Source of the DNA: a virus
IMG/VR virus record: IMGVR_UViG_3300007352_000013
Coordinates: 62,001 to 126,000 of that record
Length of the DNA stretch: 64,000 nucleotides
Direction: 5' to 3' (one strand)
A program made the position numbers and the translations under genes. The notes beneath the pieces are model-generated. The model did not search any database and was not told the DNA's origin. It saw only the letters and a program-made list of their open reading frames with translations. How positions within the stretch are numbered: the first letter of the stretch is position 1; every line of letters begins with the position of its first letter. This document shows, one piece after another, positions 8,152 through 16,885 of this stretch.

Positions 8152-8659
8152 GTTTATGTTTTCAGAAATATTATTATCTATTCTAATTCTTTTGGGTTTG
8201 GTTGGATGTGTTGGGAAAGAAGCGGTTAAAGCAGAAGCAAAAATTGCTGCTGTAGAAAACAACCTAAATAGGTTAGAAAAAGTATTAGATGCTAAAGTAG
8301 ATATAGCTCAATTAGATAGAGTAGAACAAAATATATTAAAATTAGATAAGACAATTAACAATTCTGGTGTTATTAAATACGGAGGCGCTGGTTGGGTTGT
8401 TATAGGTATGAGCATAATGGCCCTAATATTTGTTATAGTAATAGCTGGACTAATAAAATTCTATCTAAAATCAAGGGATAGGACTAATTTACTTTCTTTG
8501 GTTACAAAAGCTATAAGTAAAGTAGACCCAAATACACAAACGAAAATAAAAGAAATGATAGAATACGAGACGTTATATGGAGGCCCTTTTGGTGTCAAGC
8601 ACAAAAAGATGTTATCGGACTTCACTCGCCAAAATGGTACATTTGTAAACAAAAAATAA
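8141..8659 (+). CDS. Lipobox membrane protein with coiled coil and transmembrane segment
   Basis: The start at ATG 8141 is chosen because AGAGG lies just before it. Residues 1-23 are a lipoprotein-type signal ending LVGC (Cys23). Residues 35-72 form a heptad-like coiled coil, residues 83-105 are a clear transmembrane helix, and the tail is basic and then charged. A lipid anchor plus a downstream membrane helix could link two membranes or hold both termini on one side. That would fit an envelope or lysis accessory protein, but no holin or spanin family is recognised. It overlaps the RNase H end by 11 bases. Confidence 0.6.
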   Translation: MINKFMFSEILLSILILLGLVGCVGKEAVKAEAKIAAVENNLNRLEKVLDAKVDIAQLDRVEQNILKLDKTINNSGVIKYGGAGWVVIGMSIMALIFVIVIAGLIKFYLKSRDRTNLLSLVTKAISKVDPNTQTKIKEMIEYETLYGGPFGVKHKKMLSDFTRQNGTFVNKK

Positions 8660-8678
8660 AACGTAAAATTGGTATAAT

Positions 8679-8873
8679 ATGGCAGAATTCATTCAGTACG
8701 ATTCGAATTGTAGATATTGTAAAGGTACTGGAATGGTGGATTTAGTTATATCAAGCAAGCCGTGCTTGGATTGTAAAAAAGAAATGAATTATACAAATAA
8801 TACAAATGATATTGATAATATGATTAAAATGACAGATTGTGAATTTGAACAATCGGATGGACAAAATATATGA
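8679..8873 (+). CDS. Small CxxC zinc-binding protein, 64 aa
   Basis: The N-terminal half has CRYCKGTGMVD followed by CLDCKK, a pattern like one unit of the DnaJ-type Cys-rich zinc finger. The rest is acidic and probably disordered. Its stop TGA overlaps the ATG of the next Cys-rich gene. The function is unknown. It may act in protein or nucleic-acid binding. Confidence 0.55.
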   Translation: MAEFIQYDSNCRYCKGTGMVDLVISSKPCLDCKKEMNYTNNTNDIDNMIKMTDCEFEQSDGQNI

Positions 8874-9190
8874 TAGATTTTAATGTAGATAGTAATAGAG
8901 ATAGAGAAATCCTTGGACTTAAGGATCGTGGAATAATAAGTGTTTGTTGCAATAAATGTAAAAATAATTTGGTAGATTTTCAAGTTACTAAAAACAATAT
9001 AGATTTAGTAGAGGAAAATATAAATCCAATAAGCACTAACGCATTAATTATTTGCGATATGTGTAAAACCAATAATTCAATTAATATAAAAGGCCAATTC
9101 TATATTGGTGCTGGACAAGAAAATATATCTCTGGAAACAAAAGATAGCGACCGAGATTATGATCTTATTATTTTGGCAAGATTAAAATAA
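8870..9190 (+). CDS. Zinc-ribbon-like protein, 106 aa
   Basis: Two Cys pairs, CNKC at about residues 26-29 and CDMC at about residues 61-64, are separated by about 32 residues and would form a zinc ribbon. The start ATGA overlaps the previous stop. No catalytic motif is seen. It is one of four Cys-pair proteins between 6.0 and 9.2 kb. Confidence 0.55.
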   Translation: MIDFNVDSNRDREILGLKDRGIISVCCNKCKNNLVDFQVTKNNIDLVEENINPISTNALIICDMCKTNNSINIKGQFYIGAGQENISLETKDSDRDYDLIILARLK

Positions 9191-9191
9191 T

Positions 9192-9506
9192 ATGAATAAA
9201 AATGATATAAATATTGATATCAATGGAACACCGCATAAATGGAATAAAAAAAGAACACTTAATGAAAAATGGTTAGCGCAAAAGAAAGGTTGTTCTTATT
9301 GGGTAACGGTATCTAGCGAGGGTTTTCTTTTTAATCCATTAGATTTGAGTGAAAATATAGATAAAATAGATAAAGAAAGAGGAAAAAGATTTTATTCATT
9401 GCAAAAATGCGGCCCATTATGTTACAATTATTACGTTAATTTTCTTAGAACGAAACAAAGAACTCATTTGATATTGGCACAAAGAAGTTTTCAAGGGGGA
9501 GAATAA
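9192..9506 (+). CDS. Hypothetical protein, 104 aa
   Basis: This basic protein follows the zinc-ribbon gene by one base and ends with TAATG coupling to the next gene. It contains Trp and Tyr residues in the first half (NEKWLAQKKGCSYW) and a basic tail. No family is recognised. Gene order and coupling support it as real. Confidence 0.6.
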   Translation: MNKNDINIDINGTPHKWNKKRTLNEKWLAQKKGCSYWVTVSSEGFLFNPLDLSENIDKIDKERGKRFYSLQKCGPLCYNYYVNFLRTKQRTHLILAQRSFQGGE

Positions 9507-9925
9507 TGGAAAAAGAACATTTAGTATCTTTTACAAAACCGGATAATTTGGATGGCATATATTTTGAAGCCAAGTTGTCTAATGGTAAAACAATTTTTCA
9601 AGATAAAAGAGAAAATGAGCCACATGCTTGGGTAAGATTGTCACAATTTATTAGATCTAATCCACAATTAAAAATAGAATCATATAAAGTAATGAAGCGA
9701 AACGGAAAAATTTTTAATCTTCCAGATAATCAAATGGGCTATGTATTTGGTTTGAAAAAAACAAAAGTATATTTAGCACCGGGAGGAGAATTAGATTTGG
9801 TTTGTTTTGGTCATTATGACGGAAAATTTTGTCATATGATTTGGATAAATAATAATGCTAAAGAAGTTTTAAGAGAAAAAAGAACTAAAGAAAGTGCGGG
9901 ATTTTTTTTGATAGAAAATAATTAA
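9506..9925 (+). CDS. Hypothetical protein, 139 aa
   Basis: The predicted fold is mixed alpha/beta, with no motif I recognise. It is translationally coupled (TAATG) to the preceding gene and followed after one base by the next ATG. It belongs to the run of small genes that leads into the recombination and replication module. Confidence 0.6.
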   Translation: MEKEHLVSFTKPDNLDGIYFEAKLSNGKTIFQDKRENEPHAWVRLSQFIRSNPQLKIESYKVMKRNGKIFNLPDNQMGYVFGLKKTKVYLAPGGELDLVCFGHYDGKFCHMIWINNNAKEVLREKRTKESAGFFLIENN

Positions 9926-9926
9926 T

Positions 9927-10370
9927 ATGCATAAAGATTATAAATCACCAACAACTCCCGGTCTTGATATAGATTTCAAAAACTACGTTATAGAACTAGT
10001 ATGTTTAAACGTAGATAAAAAATTGGGTCCAAAATTTTGGAAGAATAATACGTATTGGTCTAATAAATATAAAAGAGAAATTAAAGGGTTTCATAATCTA
10101 AAAGAACATTTGATATTTTCTCTAGATAATCCACTAGTCCAAAAAATATTGATACAGATTATAAAATCAAAAAATATAAAATCATTATCAGCTACAAAGA
10201 CAATAGAAAAGATAAGATATCATTTGAAAAACCATTATACAAATGAAGTTAATGAAAGATCACAGATTGATATAGAAGAAAATATAAAAATAAATATGAA
10301 TAAAAATTCTAAATTTATAGATGGAAACAAAAAAAATAAAATATCATCAATAAGAGATATGGAAAAATAA
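9927..10370 (+). CDS. Hypothetical basic protein upstream of recA-like gene, 147 aa
   Basis: This is a Lys/Asn-rich protein with a globular N-terminal part and a low-complexity, probably disordered tail after about residue 105. The stop TAA directly abuts the ATG of the RecA-like gene, so the two are likely co-expressed. The composition fits a nucleic-acid-associated protein, but no domain is identified. Confidence 0.6.
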   Translation: MHKDYKSPTTPGLDIDFKNYVIELVCLNVDKKLGPKFWKNNTYWSNKYKREIKGFHNLKEHLIFSLDNPLVQKILIQIIKSKNIKSLSATKTIEKIRYHLKNHYTNEVNERSQIDIEENIKINMNKNSKFIDGNKKNKISSIRDMEK

Positions 10371-11405
10371 ATGGCAAAAAGAAAAAATATAGAATCTGAA
10401 AGTTTTGAGGACTTTTTAAGTAGACAATATGGCAAAGGTGTATTGAGTACAGCTAGTGATATAGTAGAAAGAAAAAGAGAAATACTTCCAACTATTTTAT
10501 CTTTAGATATAGCTCTATCCGGAGGAATCCCGTTTGGGGTTACATCTCTTATTTCTGGCAAACCAAAAGTTGGTAAAACATCTATATGTCTTCAAATTCT
10601 TAAAAATGCTATAGATAGAGGTAAACCCGCATTTTATTTTGATATAGAAAGAAGATGTTCAAAATCTCTTATACAAACAATAAATGGATTGGACGCATCT
10701 AAATTAAATATAATTAAATCTACAGAAGATAAAATATTGAATGCTGAAGATTATCTTAATATCTTAGAAAGAACAATAAAAGACAACAAATATGCTGTTA
10801 TAGTAGTTGATTCATTGGCTATGTTAAGCACTATGGCAGAACAGTCAGAAGATATAGGCAGCAATAAAGATATGAGTGGCCCACCAAAATTGTTATCATC
10901 ATTTTTTAGAAGAACACAACAAATAATAGATAACAATAATATTATATTGATTTTTATATCACAACTTATAACAAATAGAGATCCTAATGGTAAAAAATTT
11001 ATAGAAAAAGGTGGAATGGGAATTCAATATGCAACAAGCGTTTGGTTAAATTGCACATGGGCAAAAACTTGGGACAAAGATTCAAACACTAACGCCCCAT
11101 TAGGACAGGATGTTCAAATAAGTGTGGTTTGTTCTGCATTGGGTCAACCATTTTTACCATGCAGTGTACCAATAAGATTTGGATTTGGTCCAGATGTTAT
11201 AAAAGATATAGTTATAAATGCAGAAAACATTGGACTTATAGAAAAATCAGGAAGTTGGTATATACTACCAATGTTTAAAGATGAAAATGGAGAAAAAATT
11301 AAATTACAAGGAATAAACCAAGTTTGTGAATATTTATCTGAAAATATAGATAAGTCAGAAATCCTAGATAAAGAAATCAGAAATATGTTAATACCAAATA
11401 TATAA
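10371..11405 (+). CDS. RecA/UvsX-like recombinase
   Basis: This 344-residue ATPase of the RecA family has Walker A GKPKVGKT at 63-70 in the context of ALSGGIPFG, and Walker B VIVVDS with Asp147. These are followed by the IFISQLI segment that matches the QxN sensor region of RecA proteins. It would coat single-stranded DNA and drive strand exchange in recombination-dependent replication or repair. It is followed at once by a Vsr-like nuclease (TAATG) and then the helicase and primase. A RadA/DnaB-type core ATPase is less likely given the N-terminal ALSGGIP motif. Confidence 0.85.
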   Translation: MAKRKNIESESFEDFLSRQYGKGVLSTASDIVERKREILPTILSLDIALSGGIPFGVTSLISGKPKVGKTSICLQILKNAIDRGKPAFYFDIERRCSKSLIQTINGLDASKLNIIKSTEDKILNAEDYLNILERTIKDNKYAVIVVDSLAMLSTMAEQSEDIGSNKDMSGPPKLLSSFFRRTQQIIDNNNIILIFISQLITNRDPNGKKFIEKGGMGIQYATSVWLNCTWAKTWDKDSNTNAPLGQDVQISVVCSALGQPFLPCSVPIRFGFGPDVIKDIVINAENIGLIEKSGSWYILPMFKDENGEKIKLQGINQVCEYLSENIDKSEILDKEIRNMLIPNI

Positions 11406-11764
11406 TGAAAATAAGATTATTAAACGGATCAGAAGAGAACATAAATCTTAAAAACTATATAATAGACAGGGATGGATTTTGTAAATCTAAATTTCAAAAA
11501 GATATCCGTGATCAATTAATAAAAAAATATCCCAACGATATTATATGTGAAGAAGTTTATATAAGAGGTGAAAAATTTTATTTAGATTTTTTTATACCAT
11601 CTTTAAAATTAATAATAGAAGTTAATGGCAGGCAGCACAAACAACATGTTAAATTTTTTCACAAAACAAAAAGGGATTTTCATGAACAGTTATCAACCGA
11701 TAAACGTAAAAAGGATTGGGCTGATATAAACAATTTTAGAATACAAGAGATCAACTATGAATAG
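11405..11764 (+). CDS. Vsr/DUF559-like endonuclease
   Basis: This 119-residue protein contains the core EEVYIRGEKFYLDFFIP followed by LIIEVNGRQH. Asp61 and Glu72 fit the PD-(D/E)XK active site of very-short-patch repair and DUF559 proteins. It probably cuts or nicks DNA in repair or recombination intermediates. It is coupled (TAATG) to the recombinase and overlaps the following gene by 8 bases. A free-standing homing-type nuclease is an alternative. Confidence 0.7.
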   Translation: MKIRLLNGSEENINLKNYIIDRDGFCKSKFQKDIRDQLIKKYPNDIICEEVYIRGEKFYLDFFIPSLKLIIEVNGRQHKQHVKFFHKTKRDFHEQLSTDKRKKDWADINNFRIQEINYE

Positions 11765-12173
11765 TTTTGATGCAGAATATAATAAGTATAATGATGATTT
11801 GATTAAATGGGAAAAATCCATTTGTTTATCAAGTAAAGAACCAGATAGAAATAAAGTAGAAGATATTTTAGGATACGATATATCAGATATAAGAAAATCT
11901 GATACTATGACATTAACAGAATATGTATTTATAATATCACAATATCTTATATTTCTTCAAAAAAAGAGTAATGAATGTGATACATTTCTAAAATGGATTA
12001 AAAATAATATATCCAAATTTTTTGGAGACGATAAGGCTAGAGCAGCAAGATTAGCTAATAAAGTAGAATTAAGACAGTCAAGAATAGCCTATCTCTCGCG
12101 TAGAATTGAATTTTATTGTCAAGCTATACAAGGAATAGTTAGACAACGTAATGTGGAGCATAAAAATGGCTAA
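11757..12173 (+). CDS. Helical protein, possible recombination mediator
   Basis: This 138-residue protein appears wholly helical, with a basic second half rich in Arg (RQSRIAYLSRRIE). Its size, helical character and place two genes after the RecA-like recombinase resemble T4 UvsY, which loads UvsX on SSB-coated DNA. This is inference from context only; I see no sequence motif that proves it. It overlaps both neighbours. Confidence 0.5.
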   Translation: MNSFDAEYNKYNDDLIKWEKSICLSSKEPDRNKVEDILGYDISDIRKSDTMTLTEYVFIISQYLIFLQKKSNECDTFLKWIKNNISKFFGDDKARAARLANKVELRQSRIAYLSRRIEFYCQAIQGIVRQRNVEHKNG

Positions 12174-12696
12174 TGCGATAGAAAAAATAAGGAATGGTAT
12201 AATAAAAACCGATTGGGGTTTAATTTGTTCTGCTTATAAAGATTTAACAGGAGAAGTTTTAGAACCGCCTAATTCTAATGCAGATCATTACCGTAATACA
12301 ATAAACAAAATAAAAGAAATATGTTTATCATATGATTCACAAGAACCTTTTGTTTCAGAACAACAGCCCAGAAAACAGAAAAAGAAAACAATTCCCAAAC
12401 CACCACCACCACCAGAAAACGAAACAACGACTAATGGGGAACCTATTCCACCCCAATCAAATAAAACTAATATTTTTGGTAATAAGACTAATTTTATAAC
12501 AGAAGAAGTTTCAGATGAAGAAATTAAAGAAACAAGAAAGAATTTCAAACAAAAAGAACATAGACCTCCTGTAACCATGTACGATATTATTTGTTGTATA
12601 TGCGATAATCCATTTAAGAGTTTTATTCCATCGTCTGATGAAATAGGACAAAGATGTGGTAAATGCTTAAAGGATACAATTAAAAATGCAAAATAA
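12166..12696 (+). CDS. Pro-rich protein with C-terminal zinc module, next to helicase
   Basis: The start is taken at ATG 12166 (MANAIEK), 8 bases inside the previous gene. There is a helical N-terminal domain (about 1-65) and a basic, proline-rich linker with a run of five prolines. The C-terminal module has Cys pairs CCIC and CGKC, probably zinc-binding. It overlaps the DnaB-like helicase by 11 bases, so a role as helicase loader or replication accessory is possible, but this is based on position only. Confidence 0.55.
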   Translation: MANAIEKIRNGIIKTDWGLICSAYKDLTGEVLEPPNSNADHYRNTINKIKEICLSYDSQEPFVSEQQPRKQKKKTIPKPPPPPENETTTNGEPIPPQSNKTNIFGNKTNFITEEVSDEEIKETRKNFKQKEHRPPVTMYDIICCICDNPFKSFIPSSDEIGQRCGKCLKDTIKNAK

Positions 12697-14113
12697 AAAT
12701 TTATTGAATGATTCTGGTTTAGAAAGATCTGTATTGTCCGGAATATTAAATCATGGATCTGATTTATTTATAGATATAGAAGATATTTTAGATACAAAAG
12801 ATTTTTTTTATACCATTAATCAAAAAATATATTCTATAATAAAATATCTTGTACATGATAAAGCAATTGAAAAATTTGATATCCCAACAATATTGGCTGG
12901 GGCAAAATTTATAAATGTTGATAAATTTGACGGCGATAATAAAGCGTCAGAATATCTTGAGGCACTTTTCGACGGTTCTCCTACACAAGAAAATACAAAA
13001 TCAATTGCAGTATATATATATAAGCTATCTTTAGCAAGACAGGCAAATAAATGTCTTAATAATATAATAGATGATGTTAATACAATAAACGGTAGTGAAA
13101 AAATAGATGATATATTAAAGAAAATAGAAGAACCGATATTCGAATTTACTGATAAATTGAACTCTAATGATAATAGCCTAGTTCTTATTCATGATAATTT
13201 GAGCGAAAGATTACAGGAATTATCAAAAGAACCAAAAGATATAGTTGGATTACCTACTGGATTTTCAAATTGGGATTATTGTATAGGTGGTGGATTTCGT
13301 AGGGGTACAGTTAATGTTGTTGGTGCAAGAGCTAAAGTTGGTAAAAGTCATTTCTGTTTAAATATAGCAAGAAATATCGGCACCCTTGGGATTCCAGTTC
13401 TTTATCTCGATACAGAAATGAATCAAACAGAACAACAAGACAGACTTACATCCCTTATATCTGGAATTGATTTCAATCTAATAGAAACTGGAAAATTTTC
13501 TACTATGGAAGAAGAAAGTAAAATTGTATGGGATTCTGTAGATTATATAAAAAAAATACCAATAACGCACACAAATATAGCCGGTGTTTCTATGGAACAG
13601 ATTCTGTCATTAACCAGAAGATGGTTGGTAAAAAGTGTTGGTTTAAATGATAATGGATTAGCGAAACCGTGTATAGTAATTTATGATTATCTAAAATTAA
13701 TGAATTCTAATGATCTAAAGGGTAATATACAAGAAACTCAATTGTTAGGCTTTTTAATAACGGCACTTCATAATTTTGCTGTAAAATATGGTATACCGAT
13801 ATTGGCTACAGTACAATTAAATAGAGACGGAGTAGAAAAAGAAGGATCAGAGGTAATATCTGGATCTGATAGGATATTGTGGTTATGTAGTAATTTTTCA
13901 ATTTTGAAACATAAATCACAAGAAGATTTTATAGAAGATCCGCCATCTAATGGAAGAATGAAATTGATAGTGTGTGATACAAGATTTGGTTCGGGTTTAG
14001 AAAAGGGTAATTATATAAACATTAAAGAAGATTTGTCTAAGGCAAAAATGGAAGAAGGAAGCCTATTTTCACAAATAGTATCTAAATCATTTAAAAATGA
14101 AAAAATAAAATGA
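12686..14113 (+). CDS. Replicative DNA helicase, DnaB-like
   Basis: The 475-residue protein has a DnaB-type N-terminal helical domain (GLERSVLSGIL, residues about 10-110), a linker, and a RecA-like motor with GLPTGFSNWD just before it. Walker A is GARAKVGKS at 213-221, the catalytic acidic segment YLDTEMNQTEQQDRL follows, and Walker B is IVIYDYLK with Asp334. It would form the hexameric helicase that unwinds the fork ahead of the polymerase. The primase starts in an ATGA overlap with its stop. The length is typical for the family. Confidence 0.9.
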   Translation: MQNKNLLNDSGLERSVLSGILNHGSDLFIDIEDILDTKDFFYTINQKIYSIIKYLVHDKAIEKFDIPTILAGAKFINVDKFDGDNKASEYLEALFDGSPTQENTKSIAVYIYKLSLARQANKCLNNIIDDVNTINGSEKIDDILKKIEEPIFEFTDKLNSNDNSLVLIHDNLSERLQELSKEPKDIVGLPTGFSNWDYCIGGGFRRGTVNVVGARAKVGKSHFCLNIARNIGTLGIPVLYLDTEMNQTEQQDRLTSLISGIDFNLIETGKFSTMEEESKIVWDSVDYIKKIPITHTNIAGVSMEQILSLTRRWLVKSVGLNDNGLAKPCIVIYDYLKLMNSNDLKGNIQETQLLGFLITALHNFAVKYGIPILATVQLNRDGVEKEGSEVISGSDRILWLCSNFSILKHKSQEDFIEDPPSNGRMKLIVCDTRFGSGLEKGNYINIKEDLSKAKMEEGSLFSQIVSKSFKNEKIK

Positions 14114-15273
14114 CTAGAAGATTTAATGATAAAGAAGTAGCATATATTCAGGACCGTGCCAATGAAAGAGTTGCAGAAATTTTAGATGCATTGGGCATAG
14201 AATATTCTGAAAGAGGAGATTATTTACAAGGCAAATGCCCATGTCATGACGGAGATAATCCAAGATCATTTTATTGGGCAATAAGAACGAATCACTGGAG
14301 ATGTAATACAAAGCATTGCGAAAAAGATGCAATATCTGGAAAATCTTCAAGTATATTTGGATTAATACGCGGTGCAATGTCTAATAAAATACATGAAAAA
14401 TTTTATTTTAATCAGGCCGTATTTTTTGCAGGCAAAATACTTGGCATAGGTGATATAAAATTTGATAAATCAACAAAAGAAGATATTGAAGTAAATAAAA
14501 TAATAAAACAATATAAAAGAAAAAAAAATAAGGCAGTTGGATTAAATTTGACACCATTATCCAATGTTATTGAAGTTCTTGAAAAAGATGATTTTTATTA
14601 TATACGCAGGGGGGTAACACAAGAAATAATAGATAGATATAATATATCGTATTGTAATAATAAATACAAAAGATTCTACAAAAGAGCATTTTTCCCGATT
14701 CTTGACGAAACTGGAAAATTCGTTGCTGGATTTTCTGCAAGAAGCATATATGATAAATGTCCTGAATGTAAACATTATCATGATACAAGATTTTCTTGCC
14801 CACAAAAAGAAAAATTATGCCATTATGTTAAATGGATACATTCAAAAGGATTTAAATCTGAATTATATTTATATAATTATTGGTATGCAAAATATCACAT
14901 AGCAAAATCTGGAACAGCAATAATATGCGAAGGGCCGGGTAATGTATGGGCGCTAGAAATGGCCGGAATAAATAATAGTGTGTCAATAATGGGTTCTAGC
15001 ATGTCAAAGACACAAAGACAATTGCTGCAAAAAGCTGGTGCATTAACATTAATACCTGTATTCGATAATGACAAGGCCGGGGAAAATGCAAGAGATAAAA
15101 TGCTTAAAGAATTAAATTATTATTTCAGAATAATACCAGTAAATCTAACAGAAGTCAACGATGTAGCAGAAATGGAAAAATCTGATATAATAAATAAAAT
15201 AGGATCTGTTTTAAAAAGTGAATCAAAAAAATTTCTATTAGAAGATGGAGAAGAATTATGTCAAACCCATTAA
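14110..15273 (+). CDS. DNA primase, CHC2/Toprim type
   Basis: This 387-residue protein has an N-terminal zinc finger of CHC2 type: the CPCHDG segment with Cys43, Cys45 and His46, then Cys65 and Cys70 in RCNTKHC. Next is a primase core including RRGVTQEIIDRYNI and a second Cys cluster (CPECKH...CPQ) in mid-protein, then a Toprim domain with Glu274 (ICEGPGN) and Asp319-Asn-Asp321 (VFDNDKAGENA). It makes RNA primers for lagging-strand synthesis together with the DnaB-like helicase it overlaps. The second Cys cluster inside the core is also found in other phage primases. Confidence 0.88.
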   Translation: MTRRFNDKEVAYIQDRANERVAEILDALGIEYSERGDYLQGKCPCHDGDNPRSFYWAIRTNHWRCNTKHCEKDAISGKSSSIFGLIRGAMSNKIHEKFYFNQAVFFAGKILGIGDIKFDKSTKEDIEVNKIIKQYKRKKNKAVGLNLTPLSNVIEVLEKDDFYYIRRGVTQEIIDRYNISYCNNKYKRFYKRAFFPILDETGKFVAGFSARSIYDKCPECKHYHDTRFSCPQKEKLCHYVKWIHSKGFKSELYLYNYWYAKYHIAKSGTAIICEGPGNVWALEMAGINNSVSIMGSSMSKTQRQLLQKAGALTLIPVFDNDKAGENARDKMLKELNYYFRIIPVNLTEVNDVAEMEKSDIINKIGSVLKSESKKFLLEDGEELCQTH

Positions 15274-16028
15274 TTATTTGTTTGTCTGGTAAAAAGCAAT
15301 CTGGTAAAAACACTGCGGCAAATTATATTCTTGGTTCCTATTTATTATCAATGAGGCAAATAACTTGTTTTAGATTAGATAAATTTGGAATATTGCATTG
15401 TAATGCTAATAGTCATGAATTCGAAGTTAAAGAAGGTGAATTTAATACAATATTCAAAGACCTGAAGATTAAGGTTTACAGTTTCGCCGATTATTTAAAA
15501 GAATTTTGTATTGATGTGTATGGTCTTACATATGAACAATGCTATGGAACAGATCAACAGAAAAATAGTCCAACAAATCTTAAATGGAGAGATATGCCAA
15601 CCTATAACGAGAAACATGATACGAAATTTAGAGAATATATGAATATGGACCCGCTTCCAGAATTTATGACAGCACGCCAAGTTTTACAATATTTTGGAAC
15701 AGATATAGTAAGAAAAATGTTTAGCGATGCTTGGGTACGAGCTACTATAAATAAGATTAACAGAGAAAAACCAAAAATTGCTATTATAACAGATGGAAGA
15801 TTTCCGAATGAAATAAGTGGTATAAATAGTGCTGGTGGAAAAACATTAAGATTGCTAAGAAATGTCAATAAAGATAATGATCAACATAAGTCTGAAATTG
15901 CTTTAGACGATTTTCCTCTTAACAAATACACTTTAGTTGTAGACAATCAAAATATGAGCATAGAGCAACAATGCGAGGCTTTAAAACCAGTAGTAAACGA
16001 ATGGTTTAAAGAAATAGGAATTAAATGA
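15258..16028 (+). CDS. Deoxynucleoside monophosphate kinase
   Basis: The 256-residue P-loop kinase has SGKKQSGKNT at residues 10-19, then FADYLKEFC, a DAWVRATINKI segment and ITDGRFPNE. This is the pattern of phage T4 gp1-type dNMP kinases, in which the RFPNE Arg and Asn lie in the active site. It phosphorylates dNMPs to dNDPs and complements the RNR and dCMP deaminase. It starts 16 bases before the end of the primase gene and ends in an ATGA overlap with the next nuclease. Confidence 0.85.
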   Translation: MSNPLIICLSGKKQSGKNTAANYILGSYLLSMRQITCFRLDKFGILHCNANSHEFEVKEGEFNTIFKDLKIKVYSFADYLKEFCIDVYGLTYEQCYGTDQQKNSPTNLKWRDMPTYNEKHDTKFREYMNMDPLPEFMTARQVLQYFGTDIVRKMFSDAWVRATINKINREKPKIAIITDGRFPNEISGINSAGGKTLRLLRNVNKDNDQHKSEIALDDFPLNKYTLVVDNQNMSIEQQCEALKPVVNEWFKEIGIK

Positions 16029-16885
16029 AAATTACTACTTGTAGTCCAAATTCAATAAATATATATAGATCATGTTCATTTAAATATTATTTGAACTATA
16101 TACTCGGCATTAAGATTCCTTCTGGTAAAGCCGCTGTGCTAGGAACAATAGTGCATCAAGTTTTTGAATGGATGGCTAGACTCAAAAAAGCTGGTAAAAC
16201 ACATATAGATTACGACTGGTTATTTGAACGCGCTTGGGAAGAAAATAAACATATAGAATTAAGAAAATTTACTAGTAGGGGTATAAGCGCAGATTTTAAA
16301 AAATGCAAAGAATCCATAAAAAAAGTAGTTGAAGATAAATATTATAATCCATATAATATGAATATACTCGATATTGAAAAATGGTTTGAATTGGACATGG
16401 AAGGTGAAGAATGGTTTACTATAGATAATAAACCATTCAAAATACGTGGATTTATTGATGCAATTAATATTATAGATGACAATACCATAGAAATAGTAGA
16501 CTGGAAAAATGGACAACAAAAAGATCTTTCTAATATGGAAGAAATAAATTTTGATAATATATCAAAAAAAATACAACCAAGAATATATCATTTGGCAGCG
16601 AGCATTCTTTATCCTCAATATAAGAATATTATTATTACATTCTATTATATTAATGGGGATGGACCAATCAGTATAAGTTTATCGGAAGAAGATCTTGTTA
16701 ATACTTTAACTGGTTTATATACTTTTTTTACTACGGTTAAAAAAGATAATCTAATAAAAAGAAATAGAAGCTGGCGTTGTAAAATGTGTCCATACAATAA
16801 AAATGATCTTTGTACAAGTATATGGTCGGATTTGAATACATTCGGAGAACAATTCATTAAGGAAAAGTACGGCAAAAATGAATAA
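16025..16885 (+). CDS. Second PD-(D/E)XK nuclease, RecB/Cas4-like
   Basis: This 286-residue protein has the same plan as the protein at 6800-7729. Cys17 is in RSCSFKYYL, His44 in GTIVH, Asp145 in RGFIDA, Asp159-Trp-Lys161 in IVDWKNG, and three C-terminal Cys are at 252, 255 and 263. The motifs predict a Mg-dependent DNA end nuclease with a 4Fe-4S cluster. It lies between the dNMP kinase and the DNA polymerase, overlapping both, so it probably acts at the fork, for example as a 5' exonuclease for primer removal or recombination. Confidence 0.8.
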   Translation: MKITTCSPNSINIYRSCSFKYYLNYILGIKIPSGKAAVLGTIVHQVFEWMARLKKAGKTHIDYDWLFERAWEENKHIELRKFTSRGISADFKKCKESIKKVVEDKYYNPYNMNILDIEKWFELDMEGEEWFTIDNKPFKIRGFIDAINIIDDNTIEIVDWKNGQQKDLSNMEEINFDNISKKIQPRIYHLAASILYPQYKNIIITFYYINGDGPISISLSEEDLVNTLTGLYTFFTTVKKDNLIKRNRSWRCKMCPYNKNDLCTSIWSDLNTFGEQFIKEKYGKNE

